Of a stretch of 64,000 nucleotides of DNA, positions 41,476-49,928 are shown piece after piece (within the stretch, counting starts at the first letter, position 1; every line of letters starts with the position of its first letter). The DNA is from JAAYBF01 sp963715445. Lineage in GTDB: Bacteria; Actinomycetota; Thermoleophilia; Solirubrobacterales; Thermoleophilaceae. The notes beneath the pieces were generated by a model. That model made no database searches, was not told the origin of the DNA, and worked only from the letters and a program-made list of their open reading frames with translations. The translations under genes were made by a program, and so were the position numbers. The stretch is from NCBI GenBank assembly GCA_963715445.1, contig OY970240.1:682001-746000 (forward strand). The letters are read 5' to 3'.

Positions 41476-42477
41476 TCAGCGCCGCGATAGCTGCTTGGGC
41501 GCGCGGCGCTTCTCGCTGACCTCTACGACGTCCCAGGCGAGGCCCAGCTTCTCCATGGCCTTGATCACGAGGGCCGAGGAATCGAACTGCCAGCGGTCGA
41601 TGCCGTGGGCGGCGGAGGTGGGGAACGCGTGGTGGTTGTTGTGCCAGGACTCGCCGAAGGAGAACGGCGCGAGCCAGAACACGTTGCGCGATTCGTCACC
41701 CGTCTCGTAGGCCTTGCGCCCCATGAAATGGCAGATCGAGTTGATGCTGTAGGTGATGTGGTGCAGCACGAACATCCGGATCAGGCCGCCCCAGAGCAGG
41801 CCGGTGACTCCTGTCCAGAGCGAGCCGCCGATCAGCCAGCCGAGCAGGAACGGCAGCACGAGCCCGCCGATCACCCACCAGAAGAAGCGATCGTTGACCC
41901 ACTTGACGACCGGGTCGTTGAGCAGGTCGCGCGCGTAGCGCTCGTGGTTGCCCCGCTGGGTGTGGATGAAGAGCCAGCCCACGTGCGCGTGTAGAAGGCC
42001 CTTCAGGGCGCCCTTCAGCCCGTGGCCGTGATCGACGTGCGGGCTGTGCGGGTCGCCGTGCTGATCCGAGAAGGCGTGGTGCTTACGGTGATCGGCCACC
42101 CAGGAGATCACCGGCCCCTCAATCGCCGCCGAGCCGAGGATCGCGAACATCCCTCGCGTGCGCGGGCCCGTCTTGAAGGCGCGATGCGTGAAGAGGCGAT
42201 GGAAGCCGACCGTGATCCCGAGCCCCGTGGGGATGTACATCAGGAAGAACACGACGATGTCCGACCAGTGCAGCCACGACTGCCAGAGCTGCCAGCCGAC
42301 GATGCCCAGCGCGATGATCGGCAGCGCCGTGACGATGCCCGTCAGCGTCCGATCGAGCGTCTCGTTCGCGGTCGGCTGGACGTCCTCCGGGCCGGGACCC
42401 GGGTGAGCCGGCGCTGTGGGGGGTGTCTGGGCACCCGCGAGAGACGGGCTGGTGGTGGTTGCGTCGCGCGTAGCCAT
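41476..42477 (-). CDS. Acyl-CoA Delta-9 fatty acid desaturase
   Basis: A 333-residue membrane desaturase. The three histidine boxes that hold the di-iron site are HRLFTHRAF, HRKHHAFSD and HNNHHAFPT. Four membrane helices flank them (about residues 52-95 and 195-245). The product should be Delta-9 unsaturated acyl chains for membrane fluidity. The Pro/Thr-rich N-terminus before residue 45 is disordered. TACAGT lies 9 bases before the ATG; the ORF continues upstream by chance. Confidence 0.92.
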   Translation of the reverse strand: MATRDATTTSPSLAGAQTPPTAPAHPGPGPEDVQPTANETLDRTLTGIVTALPIIALGIVGWQLWQSWLHWSDIVVFFLMYIPTGLGITVGFHRLFTHRAFKTGPRTRGMFAILGSAAIEGPVISWVADHRKHHAFSDQHGDPHSPHVDHGHGLKGALKGLLHAHVGWLFIHTQRGNHERYARDLLNDPVVKWVNDRFFWWVIGGLVLPFLLGWLIGGSLWTGVTGLLWGGLIRMFVLHHITYSINSICHFMGRKAYETGDESRNVFWLAPFSFGESWHNNHHAFPTSAAHGIDRWQFDSSALVIKAMEKLGLAWDVVEVSEKRRAPKQLSRR

Positions 42478-42611
42478 GCGAGAGGAACTGTAGGCATCTC
42501 GGCCGGATCCGTCTTGTGGGATCCGAACAAGGTCGGCTGCTGAGAGCCGCGAACTCGTACTCAAGCCGCCCCACGGCTGCGGAACTGAAGGACCAATCCG
42601 AGAGGCACCCA

Positions 42612-42758
42612 ATGACGCTCGTCTGGTTCGTGATCTGGCTCATCTCCAACAACGTCGGCGGCGACGAGGCCCTGACGTTCGACCCGGTCAACGCCTGGGT
42701 CGCGACGCTGATCCTCGCCATCGCCATCGACCTCGGCGGCAATCACGCGAGGAGGTAG
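42612..42758 (+). CDS. Small membrane protein
   Basis: A 48-residue protein with one or two hydrophobic segments (LVWFVIWLISNN and WVATLILAIAIDL) and no recognised family. GAGAGG lies 5 bases before the ATG. It stands alone between the divergent desaturase gene and the island. A non-coding alternative cannot be excluded. Confidence 0.5.
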   Translation: MTLVWFVIWLISNNVGGDEALTFDPVNAWVATLILAIAIDLGGNHARR

Positions 42759-42935
42759 CGCGGCGCGAGGCCGAGACGGGCAGCGGCAAGACAGGCGATG
42801 CCGCTGAATGCTCGGCCCAAGGTGAGTACTCGCAGCGCTAGAGGAAGTGCCGTGTCAGCGACAACCTGACCGCTCCGCCGACACCACTTCGCGCCTCAGT
42901 GATCCCCGGACCGGAATGCCCCAGAGCAAATGCGG
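42759..42935. other. Gap at the left edge of the defence island
   Basis: About 180 bases without a gene. No tRNA, att-like repeat or transposon end is recognised. The base composition starts to fall here relative to the 38-42 kb genes. Confidence 0.5.
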
Positions 42936-43688
42936 TCATGCAGATAGGCAGACCTCGGCGAACCTGACGCTCGGGTCGCTCGGGCTGGGATAGTCATCCC
43001 AGTGGCGGCCGTCGAGTTCGCGGCCATTCGACTTTGGCCGCGGCCCTCCCCACTGCTTGAAGAAGAACGCAACGCCCTCTTCATCACAGGCGTCGCGCAG
43101 TTCACGTATCCATGCAATGTCGATACGACGATGGCCGGGACCAGATTCGCCGCCGGCGATCAGCCAATCGATGCCGGTCAAGTCAAGTCCTTCGAGGGGG
43201 CCGAGCAATGGCTCGGCACTGATGAAACGCACGGCGGCTGGAACGGTTCGTAAGGCATCTGCACGATGCACGAAGCGCCGGTTCTCGATCGTCACTCCCA
43301 TCCAGACATTGGGAGGCCAATCGAAATGGTGAGCGAGTTCAGCGAGTCGTTCGTGACGCTTCGTGAGGATCTGGAATGTGTGCCAGTGAGCCGCAGCCAT
43401 AGTCTCAAAGACCTGCTCGACGAACTCGATGGGAATGTCCTCATGGAAGAGGTCGGACATCGAGTTGACGAAGATCGTCTTCGGCTTGCGCCACTTCAGG
43501 GGATATTGGAGTCGCTCCGGCCACAGCCTCAGATCGAAACCCTGCTCATAAGGATGGTCCGGTATCCCGCGCCAGCGTTCGGCAAAGACCTTCGCGTAGC
43601 AGTGCGCGCAGCCTGGACTGACCTCTGAGCAGCCGGTCACCGGGTTCCAGGTCGCCTCCGTCCATTCGATTGAGCTGTTCATCGCCAT
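42936..43688 (-). CDS. Three-Cys-motif protein, DUF5131 (phage Gp37/Gp68 family)
   Basis: A 250-residue protein of the phage Gp37/Gp68 family. The three-cysteine motif GCSEVSPGCAHCYA (C20, C27, C30) is at the N-terminus, after SSIEWTEATWNPVTG; such spacing suits metal or Fe-S binding and resembles elemental radical-SAM sites, though not the canonical CxxxCxxC. Later signatures are FVNSMSDLFHE, ILTKRHERL, VWMGVTIEN and WLIAGGESGPGHR. The function is unknown. It lies 31 bases downstream of tcmP and the two families are known to occur together. ATG 43688 has GAGAGAG 7 bases upstream. Confidence 0.88.
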   Translation of the reverse strand: MAMNSSIEWTEATWNPVTGCSEVSPGCAHCYAKVFAERWRGIPDHPYEQGFDLRLWPERLQYPLKWRKPKTIFVNSMSDLFHEDIPIEFVEQVFETMAAAHWHTFQILTKRHERLAELAHHFDWPPNVWMGVTIENRRFVHRADALRTVPAAVRFISAEPLLGPLEGLDLTGIDWLIAGGESGPGHRRIDIAWIRELRDACDEEGVAFFFKQWGGPRPKSNGRELDGRHWDDYPSPSDPSVRFAEVCLSA

Positions 43689-43719
43689 GTCGAAGCTCTC
43701 TCTCTTCCGTCCGATCTTT

Positions 43720-44871
43720 CTACGAACATATGTTCGTCTCCTTCTCGGACGTTGCCGGGAAGCGCATGATGATGCCTCGGCCTTCCTTGAACTGCCGAGC
43801 GCCCTCTGGCCTCTGCACCTCCAGTTCACCGGCCCTCTCCGCCGCTGCCAACGTTGCTTTCTTCAGGTGTGTATCGAGGAACCGGCTGCGCTTCGTGAAC
43901 TCGATCGCCTTCTCCACGGTGAAGGCCCGGCCGCCAAATTCTTTACGAAGACCCTGCAGCAGCTCTGCTGTATCCGGACCAGACGGAGAATGATCGTCGA
44001 AGAGGAATGCCCCCTGCCCAGCCGGGGCTGAACGATGCGCAGCAAAGCCCTGCCCATTCACGGGGTCCACAGCCCAGAACGCCTCCTTGATGCTCGCGAA
44101 GCCAGCAGGATGCCCAGAGGCACCCACGATCCAGTAGGCGTTGCGTCTGTCCTCAGGCATGAGGCGGAACGGCAACGTCCACTCGAGCCCCGCGCTGCGC
44201 AGCTGATCCTGGAAGAGGGCGAGAAGCTTCCCGGGCCGATCGTGACCATTCGGGATCTGGCGCCAGTCAGGAGTACCGAAGAAGCGATCCAGCGCGTCGT
44301 CTTGTCCCTCTCGATCGGCGAACCGATGAACGAAGCTAAGCGGCAGAAAGATAAGCGTGTCGCTACGGGGCTGCTGGATGAGGTCCTTGGTAAGTGTCAT
44401 CGGCGCATGGCTGTAGCCGAATGGGTCTATGAAAAGGAAGAGGGCGGAGAGCCCAGGAACCGGCTCCGGAACGTTCTCCTCATAGTTACCGCAGGTGACC
44501 GACCACTGGACGTTCTCGCTCCACCCTTGAGCGGCCCGCATTTCGGCCTCGAGCTCCTTGAGCTCCTGCTCGAGCATCGCCGCCCGGTCTGGATCCTTCT
44601 CGACGAAGTGCAGCTCGTAGCGGACTGATTGCCAGCGCTCGTGCAGACGCGGGTGGGTGCACAACGCTCGAAGCAAAATTAGGGGCGAGCCCGGTTCACC
44701 GCCCGTATACACGCCTGGCCCGGCGAAACCGTCGTAGATTCGCACAACCCCGCCCCCGCGCCCCGCGAAGTGCTCGGAGTGAATGCTCACCCACTTGTTG
44801 AAGAAGGCCAGCAGGAGTTCGTGCTTGGCCTTCGTGTGATCCTCCCGCTCCCACGTCACAGAATCCGCCAT
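43720..44871 (-). CDS. tcmP: TcmP (three-Cys-motif partner protein)
   Basis: A 383-residue protein of the TcmP family. It begins with HTKAKHELLLAFFNKWVSI and IYDGFAGPGVYTGGEPGSPL (about residues 42-62), an S-adenosylmethionine-type glycine loop pattern, then FLFIDPFGYSHAPMTL (about 148) and later a C-terminal helical domain (about 285-350). It is always paired with three-Cys-motif proteins, as with the gene just downstream. The joint role is not known; the setting beside DISARM suggests defence or modification of nucleic acid or another target. ATG 44871 is 6 bases after CATCCT. Confidence 0.87.
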   Translation of the reverse strand: MADSVTWEREDHTKAKHELLLAFFNKWVSIHSEHFAGRGGGVVRIYDGFAGPGVYTGGEPGSPLILLRALCTHPRLHERWQSVRYELHFVEKDPDRAAMLEQELKELEAEMRAAQGWSENVQWSVTCGNYEENVPEPVPGLSALFLFIDPFGYSHAPMTLTKDLIQQPRSDTLIFLPLSFVHRFADREGQDDALDRFFGTPDWRQIPNGHDRPGKLLALFQDQLRSAGLEWTLPFRLMPEDRRNAYWIVGASGHPAGFASIKEAFWAVDPVNGQGFAAHRSAPAGQGAFLFDDHSPSGPDTAELLQGLRKEFGGRAFTVEKAIEFTKRSRFLDTHLKKATLAAAERAGELEVQRPEGARQFKEGRGIIMRFPATSEKETNICS

Positions 44872-44989
44872 CGGCCAAGGATGCCGCATCGAGCGTTACG
44901 ACATGCTCCAGTCCACCAACGAATGCGTTCGCTTCGCCGCACAGCACGCCTTCCGCACACGACGTGACGATCGAGTCTAGGGTGGCGTA

Positions 44990-45913
44990 ATGCCGGCGGG
45001 GAGGACGTTCCTTTACGGGCTCATAGTTGGGATGCTCGCGGGAACTCCCGTGGTGACTGCTCAGGCACGCCCGCGCGCCACGCTCGAAGCATTTACGGCT
45101 GTTGAGTCCCAAGCCCTATCAGGGAATGGGTGTTCCCCCGCCCGTGTCGCTGTCGAGCTTCCGGGCACGTCTGATGAGCTGGTAAACGTGGCACCAGACA
45201 TCGGGATCCGCATCGACGAGGCCGCGGCAGACAACTACATCGGCTCGACGGTCGAAGTGCTCGATGTACAGCTCGAGCCAAGGCGGGCCATATGGACCGT
45301 CGGTCCCACAGCTGCGGATTGCGCTCGCGAGGACATTTGGAACGAAGGGGGGCCGTGGGCGTGGAGCACCTTTCGCGAGACGTGGTCGGTGGATTACGAA
45401 CGCCGCGCCTTCGCGATCCGGGCTACCAAGATCGACGGGGTCAAGTCGATCGCCGGCCTGTCGCTGAAGCAGACACGCCATCGCCCGCTGAACGTTCGGA
45501 GGGTGATTCGCGCTTTTGGACCACCTGCAGTGCGCAGACGCGGGTCTGGATCATGGGACGTGTCCTGTGTCATGCGATGGCGTCGCCTCGGCCTGCGAGT
45601 CAGCTTCGTTAACTTCGGCGGCAGGCCGCCCTGCAAGCAGGGCAGTATGCAAAGCGCCACCGTGCTTGGCCGTCCCGCCCGCCGATGGGCGCTCACCATT
45701 GGCCGCAGCAGCGGCGTGGCGGTCGGCCAGACCCTGACAGAGGTCAGACACACGGCTGCCGTCAAACGCAACAGATACGTACGCGACGCCTGGACGCTCT
45801 CTGAGGTCTACTCGCCCTACGGCGATCCGGGTTTCATCCCGGCGGCGAGCGCGCTATTCCGCAGCGGCACCCTGCACGGCTTCTCGCTCTGGATCGGCGC
45901 TGGCGGCGACTGA
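44990..45913 (+). CDS. Exported hypothetical protein inside the defence island
   Basis: A 307-residue protein with an N-terminal export signal (FLYGLIVGMLAGTPVVTAQA, residues 7-26). The mature part has cysteines in NGCSP, DCARE, VSCVM and PPCKQ, which could form two disulfides, and no recognised domain. TAGGGT stands exactly 6 bases before the ATG (44978-44983). It is divergent from tcmP (118 bases between the starts) and convergent with the nuclease-like gene. Its place in a defence island may be accidental. Confidence 0.65.
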   Translation: MPAGRTFLYGLIVGMLAGTPVVTAQARPRATLEAFTAVESQALSGNGCSPARVAVELPGTSDELVNVAPDIGIRIDEAAADNYIGSTVEVLDVQLEPRRAIWTVGPTAADCAREDIWNEGGPWAWSTFRETWSVDYERRAFAIRATKIDGVKSIAGLSLKQTRHRPLNVRRVIRAFGPPAVRRRGSGSWDVSCVMRWRRLGLRVSFVNFGGRPPCKQGSMQSATVLGRPARRWALTIGRSSGVAVGQTLTEVRHTAAVKRNRYVRDAWTLSEVYSPYGDPGFIPAASALFRSGTLHGFSLWIGAGGD

Positions 45914-45937
45914 CCGGCAGCCTGCCAGAGCCTCAGC

Positions 45938-46576
45938 TCAGCAGATCCGAATCACGCCGTCGACATCGAGCGCGAGGGTCCGTTCGCCGTTCGGCAGCCG
46001 CACCTCGGCGACTCGCACGGAGAACGGCGTGTCATCGCAAGTCGTCAGCTGCTCCCCGAGCAACCGGGTCGAGAAGGCCGCAGGAACACAACGTGGGCGG
46101 GTGTCGACTTCGCCGCGCCAGAAAGCCCAGAGAGACTGGTGACGTTCAATGAGATCTGCCGTGTCGATTTCTCCGTCTTGGAAGACTTCCACCCCGTCTA
46201 CAGCTGTGCTCCACTCCGCAACCGGTGCCCCAGCAACCAGAAAGCTGCGAACTCCCCGTTCGCGAACGACCGTCGCAACCTTCAGCGCGTCCCAGATCGT
46301 GTTGTAGAGGGTCTTCGCACCCCACTTGAGCTCGATAGCTGCAACAGGAAGCTCAGCTTCGCCATGCTCGAACACCGCGATGTCAATGCCACCAACCTTG
46401 GGCCAGCCCTCAAGCCGTGGATTCCACTCTGAGCTCCCAGGATCGAACCGAGCCGAGCCGTCCTCGATAGCTGCTCGCAGCTCCGTCTTGAGATCAGCTT
46501 CCTTCGCGCCCTCACTGCCCTCGAGCAGGGTCGCTGCGGACGCGGCGGCGCTCACCACGAGTTCGCCGATGTCCAT
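45938..46576 (-). CDS. PD-(D/E)XK nuclease-like protein
   Basis: A 212-residue protein. A likely PD-(D/E)XK core lies at GGIDIAVFEHGEAELPVAAI followed by ELKWG, so D (in GGID), E and K (in ELKW) form the catalytic pattern. An upstream acidic helix (LKTELRAAIED) and downstream RPRCVPAAF are consistent with a small nuclease or a nuclease-derived protein. The start ATG 46576 has TACGCT 7 bases upstream; the frame is open to ATG 46597. It is the last leftward gene before the convergent secreted protein and may be part of the DISARM-side module. Confidence 0.6.
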   Translation of the reverse strand: MDIGELVVSAAASAATLLEGSEGAKEADLKTELRAAIEDGSARFDPGSSEWNPRLEGWPKVGGIDIAVFEHGEAELPVAAIELKWGAKTLYNTIWDALKVATVVRERGVRSFLVAGAPVAEWSTAVDGVEVFQDGEIDTADLIERHQSLWAFWRGEVDTRPRCVPAAFSTRLLGEQLTTCDDTPFSVRVAEVRLPNGERTLALDVDGVIRIC

Positions 46577-46650
46577 GGCGCGGAGCGTATCTGCCATCGC
46601 GACGGGTGTTCAACGAACGTCGGCAAGCATGCAGCGTGTGCGATGTCCTC

Positions 46651-47142
46651 TTAAGAAGAGGGGGCGACGGCGTCTCGCAACGTCCTAGCTGCAACCACAT
46701 CGAGCGACCTCTCACTAGCGCCAACCGGCTGCCCCGCGCCCATCACTAGGCGAGAAAAGCCGTGACCTAGACATGCACGCAATGCCGCTTCGACATGCGG
46801 TAGTTGGCCCACCGTACCGTCAGTATTAAGCAGACCGTAGAAGGCAGTACTTGCCAGTGATACGTGCGCCTGCCCGCTAGCCACGAGCAATGCGGCAGCT
46901 ATGCCGAGGTCTACCGCCCGGTCCGTCGATCTCAGGGCGATTGGCGCAAGATCAACCGTAACCCGACCCACCGGAAACTCGAACCCAGCGCGATGAAAAC
47001 TCGGCACGAGTCTGCCCCTGACCTTTCGCTCATCACGATCGGGCACTCCGAGTACCGTGAAGGACGAGAGGCCCGGCCGAAGATCGACTCCTGCCACAAG
47101 ACGGCGCGCATCAGGGCTGAATGTGGTGGCGTGGGCAAGCAC
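46651..47142 (-). CDS. Free-standing ComM/ChlI N-terminal (S5-fold) domain
   Basis: A 163-residue protein that matches only the N-terminal domain of ComM/YifB (VLAHATTFSPDARRLVAGVD, GLSSFTVLGVPDRDERKVRG, FEFPVGRVTVDLAPIALRST, DLGIAAALLVASGQ). The AAA+ ATPase and C-terminal parts are absent, and nothing downstream continues them. The GTG at 47142 aligns with the usual ComM start and has GGAG six bases upstream; the frame is open to a TTG at 47292. The gap of about 216 bases to drmC holds no gene. It is either a remnant or a deliberate single-domain protein. Confidence 0.72.
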   Translation of the reverse strand: MLAHATTFSPDARRLVAGVDLRPGLSSFTVLGVPDRDERKVRGRLVPSFHRAGFEFPVGRVTVDLAPIALRSTDRAVDLGIAAALLVASGQAHVSLASTAFYGLLNTDGTVGQLPHVEAALRACLGHGFSRLVMGAGQPVGASERSLDVVAARTLRDAVAPSS

Positions 47143-47358
47143 GTACGTCTCCAACGAAGTCGGCCAGACCTGCTCCGCTCTGACACTTCTTGATGGGCGC
47201 CCGGAGCCGAAGGCACCTCGTCCACTCGTTAGCTCTACCCCCACCAGAGCCACCGTGTTGGAACTTTGGCCCCCCTGGCCGACCCGCGGCAACCCGCTGG
47301 TCCCGTTGGGTTAAGACTTGGCGCCTGACCCAGAGCCCAGACGGACGCTCGTAGCGCT

Positions 47359-48120
47359 TCAGAGAGAGTGACCGGCGTCTAAGAGCACGCCAGAGCTAAT
47401 CAGCCTGCGAATGTGCTCCTCGAACCCAGCCGCAAGGTCGGGATCCCCTACGAGCACGCCCGCCTCCAGGTTTGCCGTTAACGCGCGCCGCGTCAGGTTC
47501 GCTGAGCCGATGAGAGCCTGCCTACCATCGATGACCAGCAGCTTTGCGTGAAGAACGGCGCCCGCCGGACGTTGGTCACCGGGCCAACGCCAACGCCTTA
47601 TGCCTTCCACCATGCCGAATGGCTTGCTATCGGGGCCTGAGTACGCCCCGGCGCTGTCTTCTTCGGTTTCGAACACCACATCGACGTCGCACCCCCGCCG
47701 CACCGCCTCCTCGAGATCCGCCGCAAGCTCAGTAAGCGTGAACGCAGCGAAACTGACGAGCAAGATGCGCTTCTCGGCCATAGCCAGAAGCTGATGCAGC
47801 ACCCCAGCAGTCAATCGCTGCTCGCCGGTTGCACCTGGGCCTGTCCAAACAGGTCGCGAACGTCGAGCATCCGCTTGACGACGTGCCCCCAGCCCGATCC
47901 GCAAAGCCAGTGCCACCCCTTCTCCGGTCATCGACGAACTCAATGCCCATTCCGAAGCCAACTGGGCGATCGCGTCCTGCGCACCGGGTGGAGCCCCGGG
48001 TGCCAGTCCGCCAAGAGCCATAGGAGGACTCGCCTGCAGCTCACACCTCGCCACGAGGTCTTCAACTTGCCCATCACTCAGCCGCTCAAGCACATTGCGA
48101 ACCGCTTTGTCGATGCTCAT
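47359..48120 (-). CDS. drmC: DISARM protein DrmC (phospholipase D-like)
   Basis: A 253-residue protein of the DISARM DrmC family. It has a PLD-type site, HAKLLVIDGRQALIGSANLT (H-x-K and the Asn of the HKD motif), only one of the two HKD copies usual in dimeric PLDs, so it probably dimerises. The segment before it (VSFAAFTLTELAADLEEAV) is the Rossmann-like part. DrmC supports but is not strictly required for DISARM in some hosts. Its ATG overlaps the drmB stop in ATGA. It ends the operon. Confidence 0.9.
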   Translation of the reverse strand: MSIDKAVRNVLERLSDGQVEDLVARCELQASPPMALGGLAPGAPPGAQDAIAQLASEWALSSSMTGEGVALALRIGLGARRQADARRSRPVWTGPGATGEQRLTAGVLHQLLAMAEKRILLVSFAAFTLTELAADLEEAVRRGCDVDVVFETEEDSAGAYSGPDSKPFGMVEGIRRWRWPGDQRPAGAVLHAKLLVIDGRQALIGSANLTRRALTANLEAGVLVGDPDLAAGFEEHIRRLISSGVLLDAGHSL

Positions 48121-49928
48121 GTCGCCGGGAAATAGGCGAGATCGTCGCGCGCCAGGGTGGGGACAAGCGTCGCTCGGTCCAAGAAGCGGTTGCCGTGCTC
48201 GCATGAGGTCTCGGACGCGAACTGACAGGCGTGGCAGGCAGCGAGGTGGACAGAGCTATCGCTGCGTGGATCATGTTCGGCACAAAGCGGGTCCGACGAG
48301 CAGAGCTGCGCGCGTTCGAGCGCTTGATGCAGCAGTGGCGCAAGATGTTGCGGCTCGCCCAATGACACGAGTCCGCCAAGCGTGCCCTCGCTGTCCGGTG
48401 CGGCGGTATAGAGCAGTACGCCCGCCATGTCGTCGCCACCGGCCTCTCCCGTTGCATAGAGCCGCTCGCGAATCGACGACGCGGTATAGCCGCATTCGAG
48501 CGCCAGCTCCCGGATCAAGGCGTGCGCGAAGGAATGCAGCAGGACGTAGCGCGCTCCGGGCCAGCCGTCGTCGGGCGGCAGGCTCCGCCGCGTGCGCCAA
48601 GCGGCATGGCCTTCGCGTAGGGCAGCGGCGGTCTCAGAGGCGATGTAGCGCGCCTCCCACTCGCGGATCGCGTCCTCGGGAAAGCGGATGAAAATCCCCT
48701 CTCCGCGAACCTCGCTGCAGGGAAGCCAACGCGGTTCGTCACGGGCCAACGGGACAATCTTGCCGCCCTGGACCCCAAGATCCCCGGGCGCGTTGAGGCG
48801 CGTGAAGCCTCGAAGAGCACTGACTTCTCTGAGCCGCTCCACCAGGACGACCTCGGCGAGAAGTTCAGAAAACGGCTCAGGTACAGACACCGGATTGAGC
48901 TTGAAGTCCGGCAGTTCGGGCGCGTCCTCGGGCGCGGTCAGCACGCGCCACTCGGGCGTGCGTAAATCCTCCGGATTGCCTTCCCGCAACCCATCGCGAC
49001 GGGCTTGGATCGCCTCATGCACCGCGTCTATCCCGAGTTTGTCCGCAAGCTGCCTCAACTCCTTGAGCGCAGGATTGGTCTCGAGAGTGGCTTTGAGAAC
49101 TTCCACACCGGGCGGGAAAACGCCAAGGATCGCCCAGCCCTCATCGATGTGCTGCGCCAACTCGCCGGCTTGCGACGGTATTGACAGGGCCGAGCTCTGA
49201 ACGGGAAACCAGGAATTGCTTGCCCCAAGGAGCAGCGTCACCGGCTCCGCATCGCAGGTTTCAACTGTCCCTAGGTGCGGATGACGCCCCCGGCATGCCG
49301 GGGGAAGGAACGGTCGAGACTCATCTCCGAATGCCTGCGACAGTCGGCGGCGCCGACGGCATTGGTCGCAGGAGACCTGCACGTCTCCCGGACGACCGCC
49401 CGCGCCGAACTCACGTAGCCGCAGGGTGCCCTTGCATTCGACGTTGCCATGCAAGAACCCGACCCACGGAAAGTCGTCGAGATGACCGTTCTGACAAGCC
49501 ATCAGGTAGCGAGCGGGAAAGGCGTTCGGAGGCCTACGACTATGGCTACGCGGGCAGCCTTCGTGAACGAACGATGTCCGCTCGGGCCTCCAGGGATCAG
49601 GCCTCAGTTTGAACACGCCGTGTTCAATAGGCGCCAGCAGGCTGCACAGAGGACAACGCAGCCAGCGCGGAAACGGTGACACTGGTACTCCTGCGTTCTC
49701 GCCCTCAGGAACGACGGGGGGAGTAAGCAACTGCTCGACCTGCGGGGAGAACACGCGGACCGCCGCCAACAGCCGAGGCTCCGAAACCTTCTCCCCCAGC
49801 ACGCGCGGCCAGTCATCGAGCCCGAGGACAAGGGTGGTCAGCTCGGGAAGCTCGACGGTTGCTCCAACGCCGTAGGTGTGCAAGAGCTGGCTGGGGCGAA
49901 GCTCCCCGACCTGATCACGAGACCTCAT
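48117..49928 (-). CDS. drmB: DISARM protein DrmB (DUF1998)
   Basis: A 603-residue protein. It begins RSRDQVGELRPSQLLHTYGV, a family mark, and has GHLDDFPWVGFLHG, a zinc-type CDQCRRRRR, and near the C-terminus the DUF1998 domain (LLHSFAHALIRELALECGYT, GVLLYTAAPDSEGTLGGLV) followed by CHACQFASETSCEHGNRFLD with clustered cysteines. DrmB works with the helicase DrmA as the core of DISARM and helps keep it off the host's own DNA. The ATG overlaps the drmA stop in ATGA (49925-49928). Confidence 0.92.
   Translation of the reverse strand: MRSRDQVGELRPSQLLHTYGVGATVELPELTTLVLGLDDWPRVLGEKVSEPRLLAAVRVFSPQVEQLLTPPVVPEGENAGVPVSPFPRWLRCPLCSLLAPIEHGVFKLRPDPWRPERTSFVHEGCPRSHSRRPPNAFPARYLMACQNGHLDDFPWVGFLHGNVECKGTLRLREFGAGGRPGDVQVSCDQCRRRRRLSQAFGDESRPFLPPACRGRHPHLGTVETCDAEPVTLLLGASNSWFPVQSSALSIPSQAGELAQHIDEGWAILGVFPPGVEVLKATLETNPALKELRQLADKLGIDAVHEAIQARRDGLREGNPEDLRTPEWRVLTAPEDAPELPDFKLNPVSVPEPFSELLAEVVLVERLREVSALRGFTRLNAPGDLGVQGGKIVPLARDEPRWLPCSEVRGEGIFIRFPEDAIREWEARYIASETAAALREGHAAWRTRRSLPPDDGWPGARYVLLHSFAHALIRELALECGYTASSIRERLYATGEAGGDDMAGVLLYTAAPDSEGTLGGLVSLGEPQHLAPLLHQALERAQLCSSDPLCAEHDPRSDSSVHLAACHACQFASETSCEHGNRFLDRATLVPTLARDDLAYFPAT

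Noticed and set aside
42759..42935. tRNA or attachment site at the island edge
   Set aside because: No cloverleaf or TΨC-like sequence could be recognised, and no partner repeat was seen at the other edge.
47143..47292. N-terminal extension of the ComM-domain protein from a TTG at 47292
   Set aside because: The alignment with ComM starts exactly at GTG 47142, which has a ribosome site; the extra 50 residues look random.
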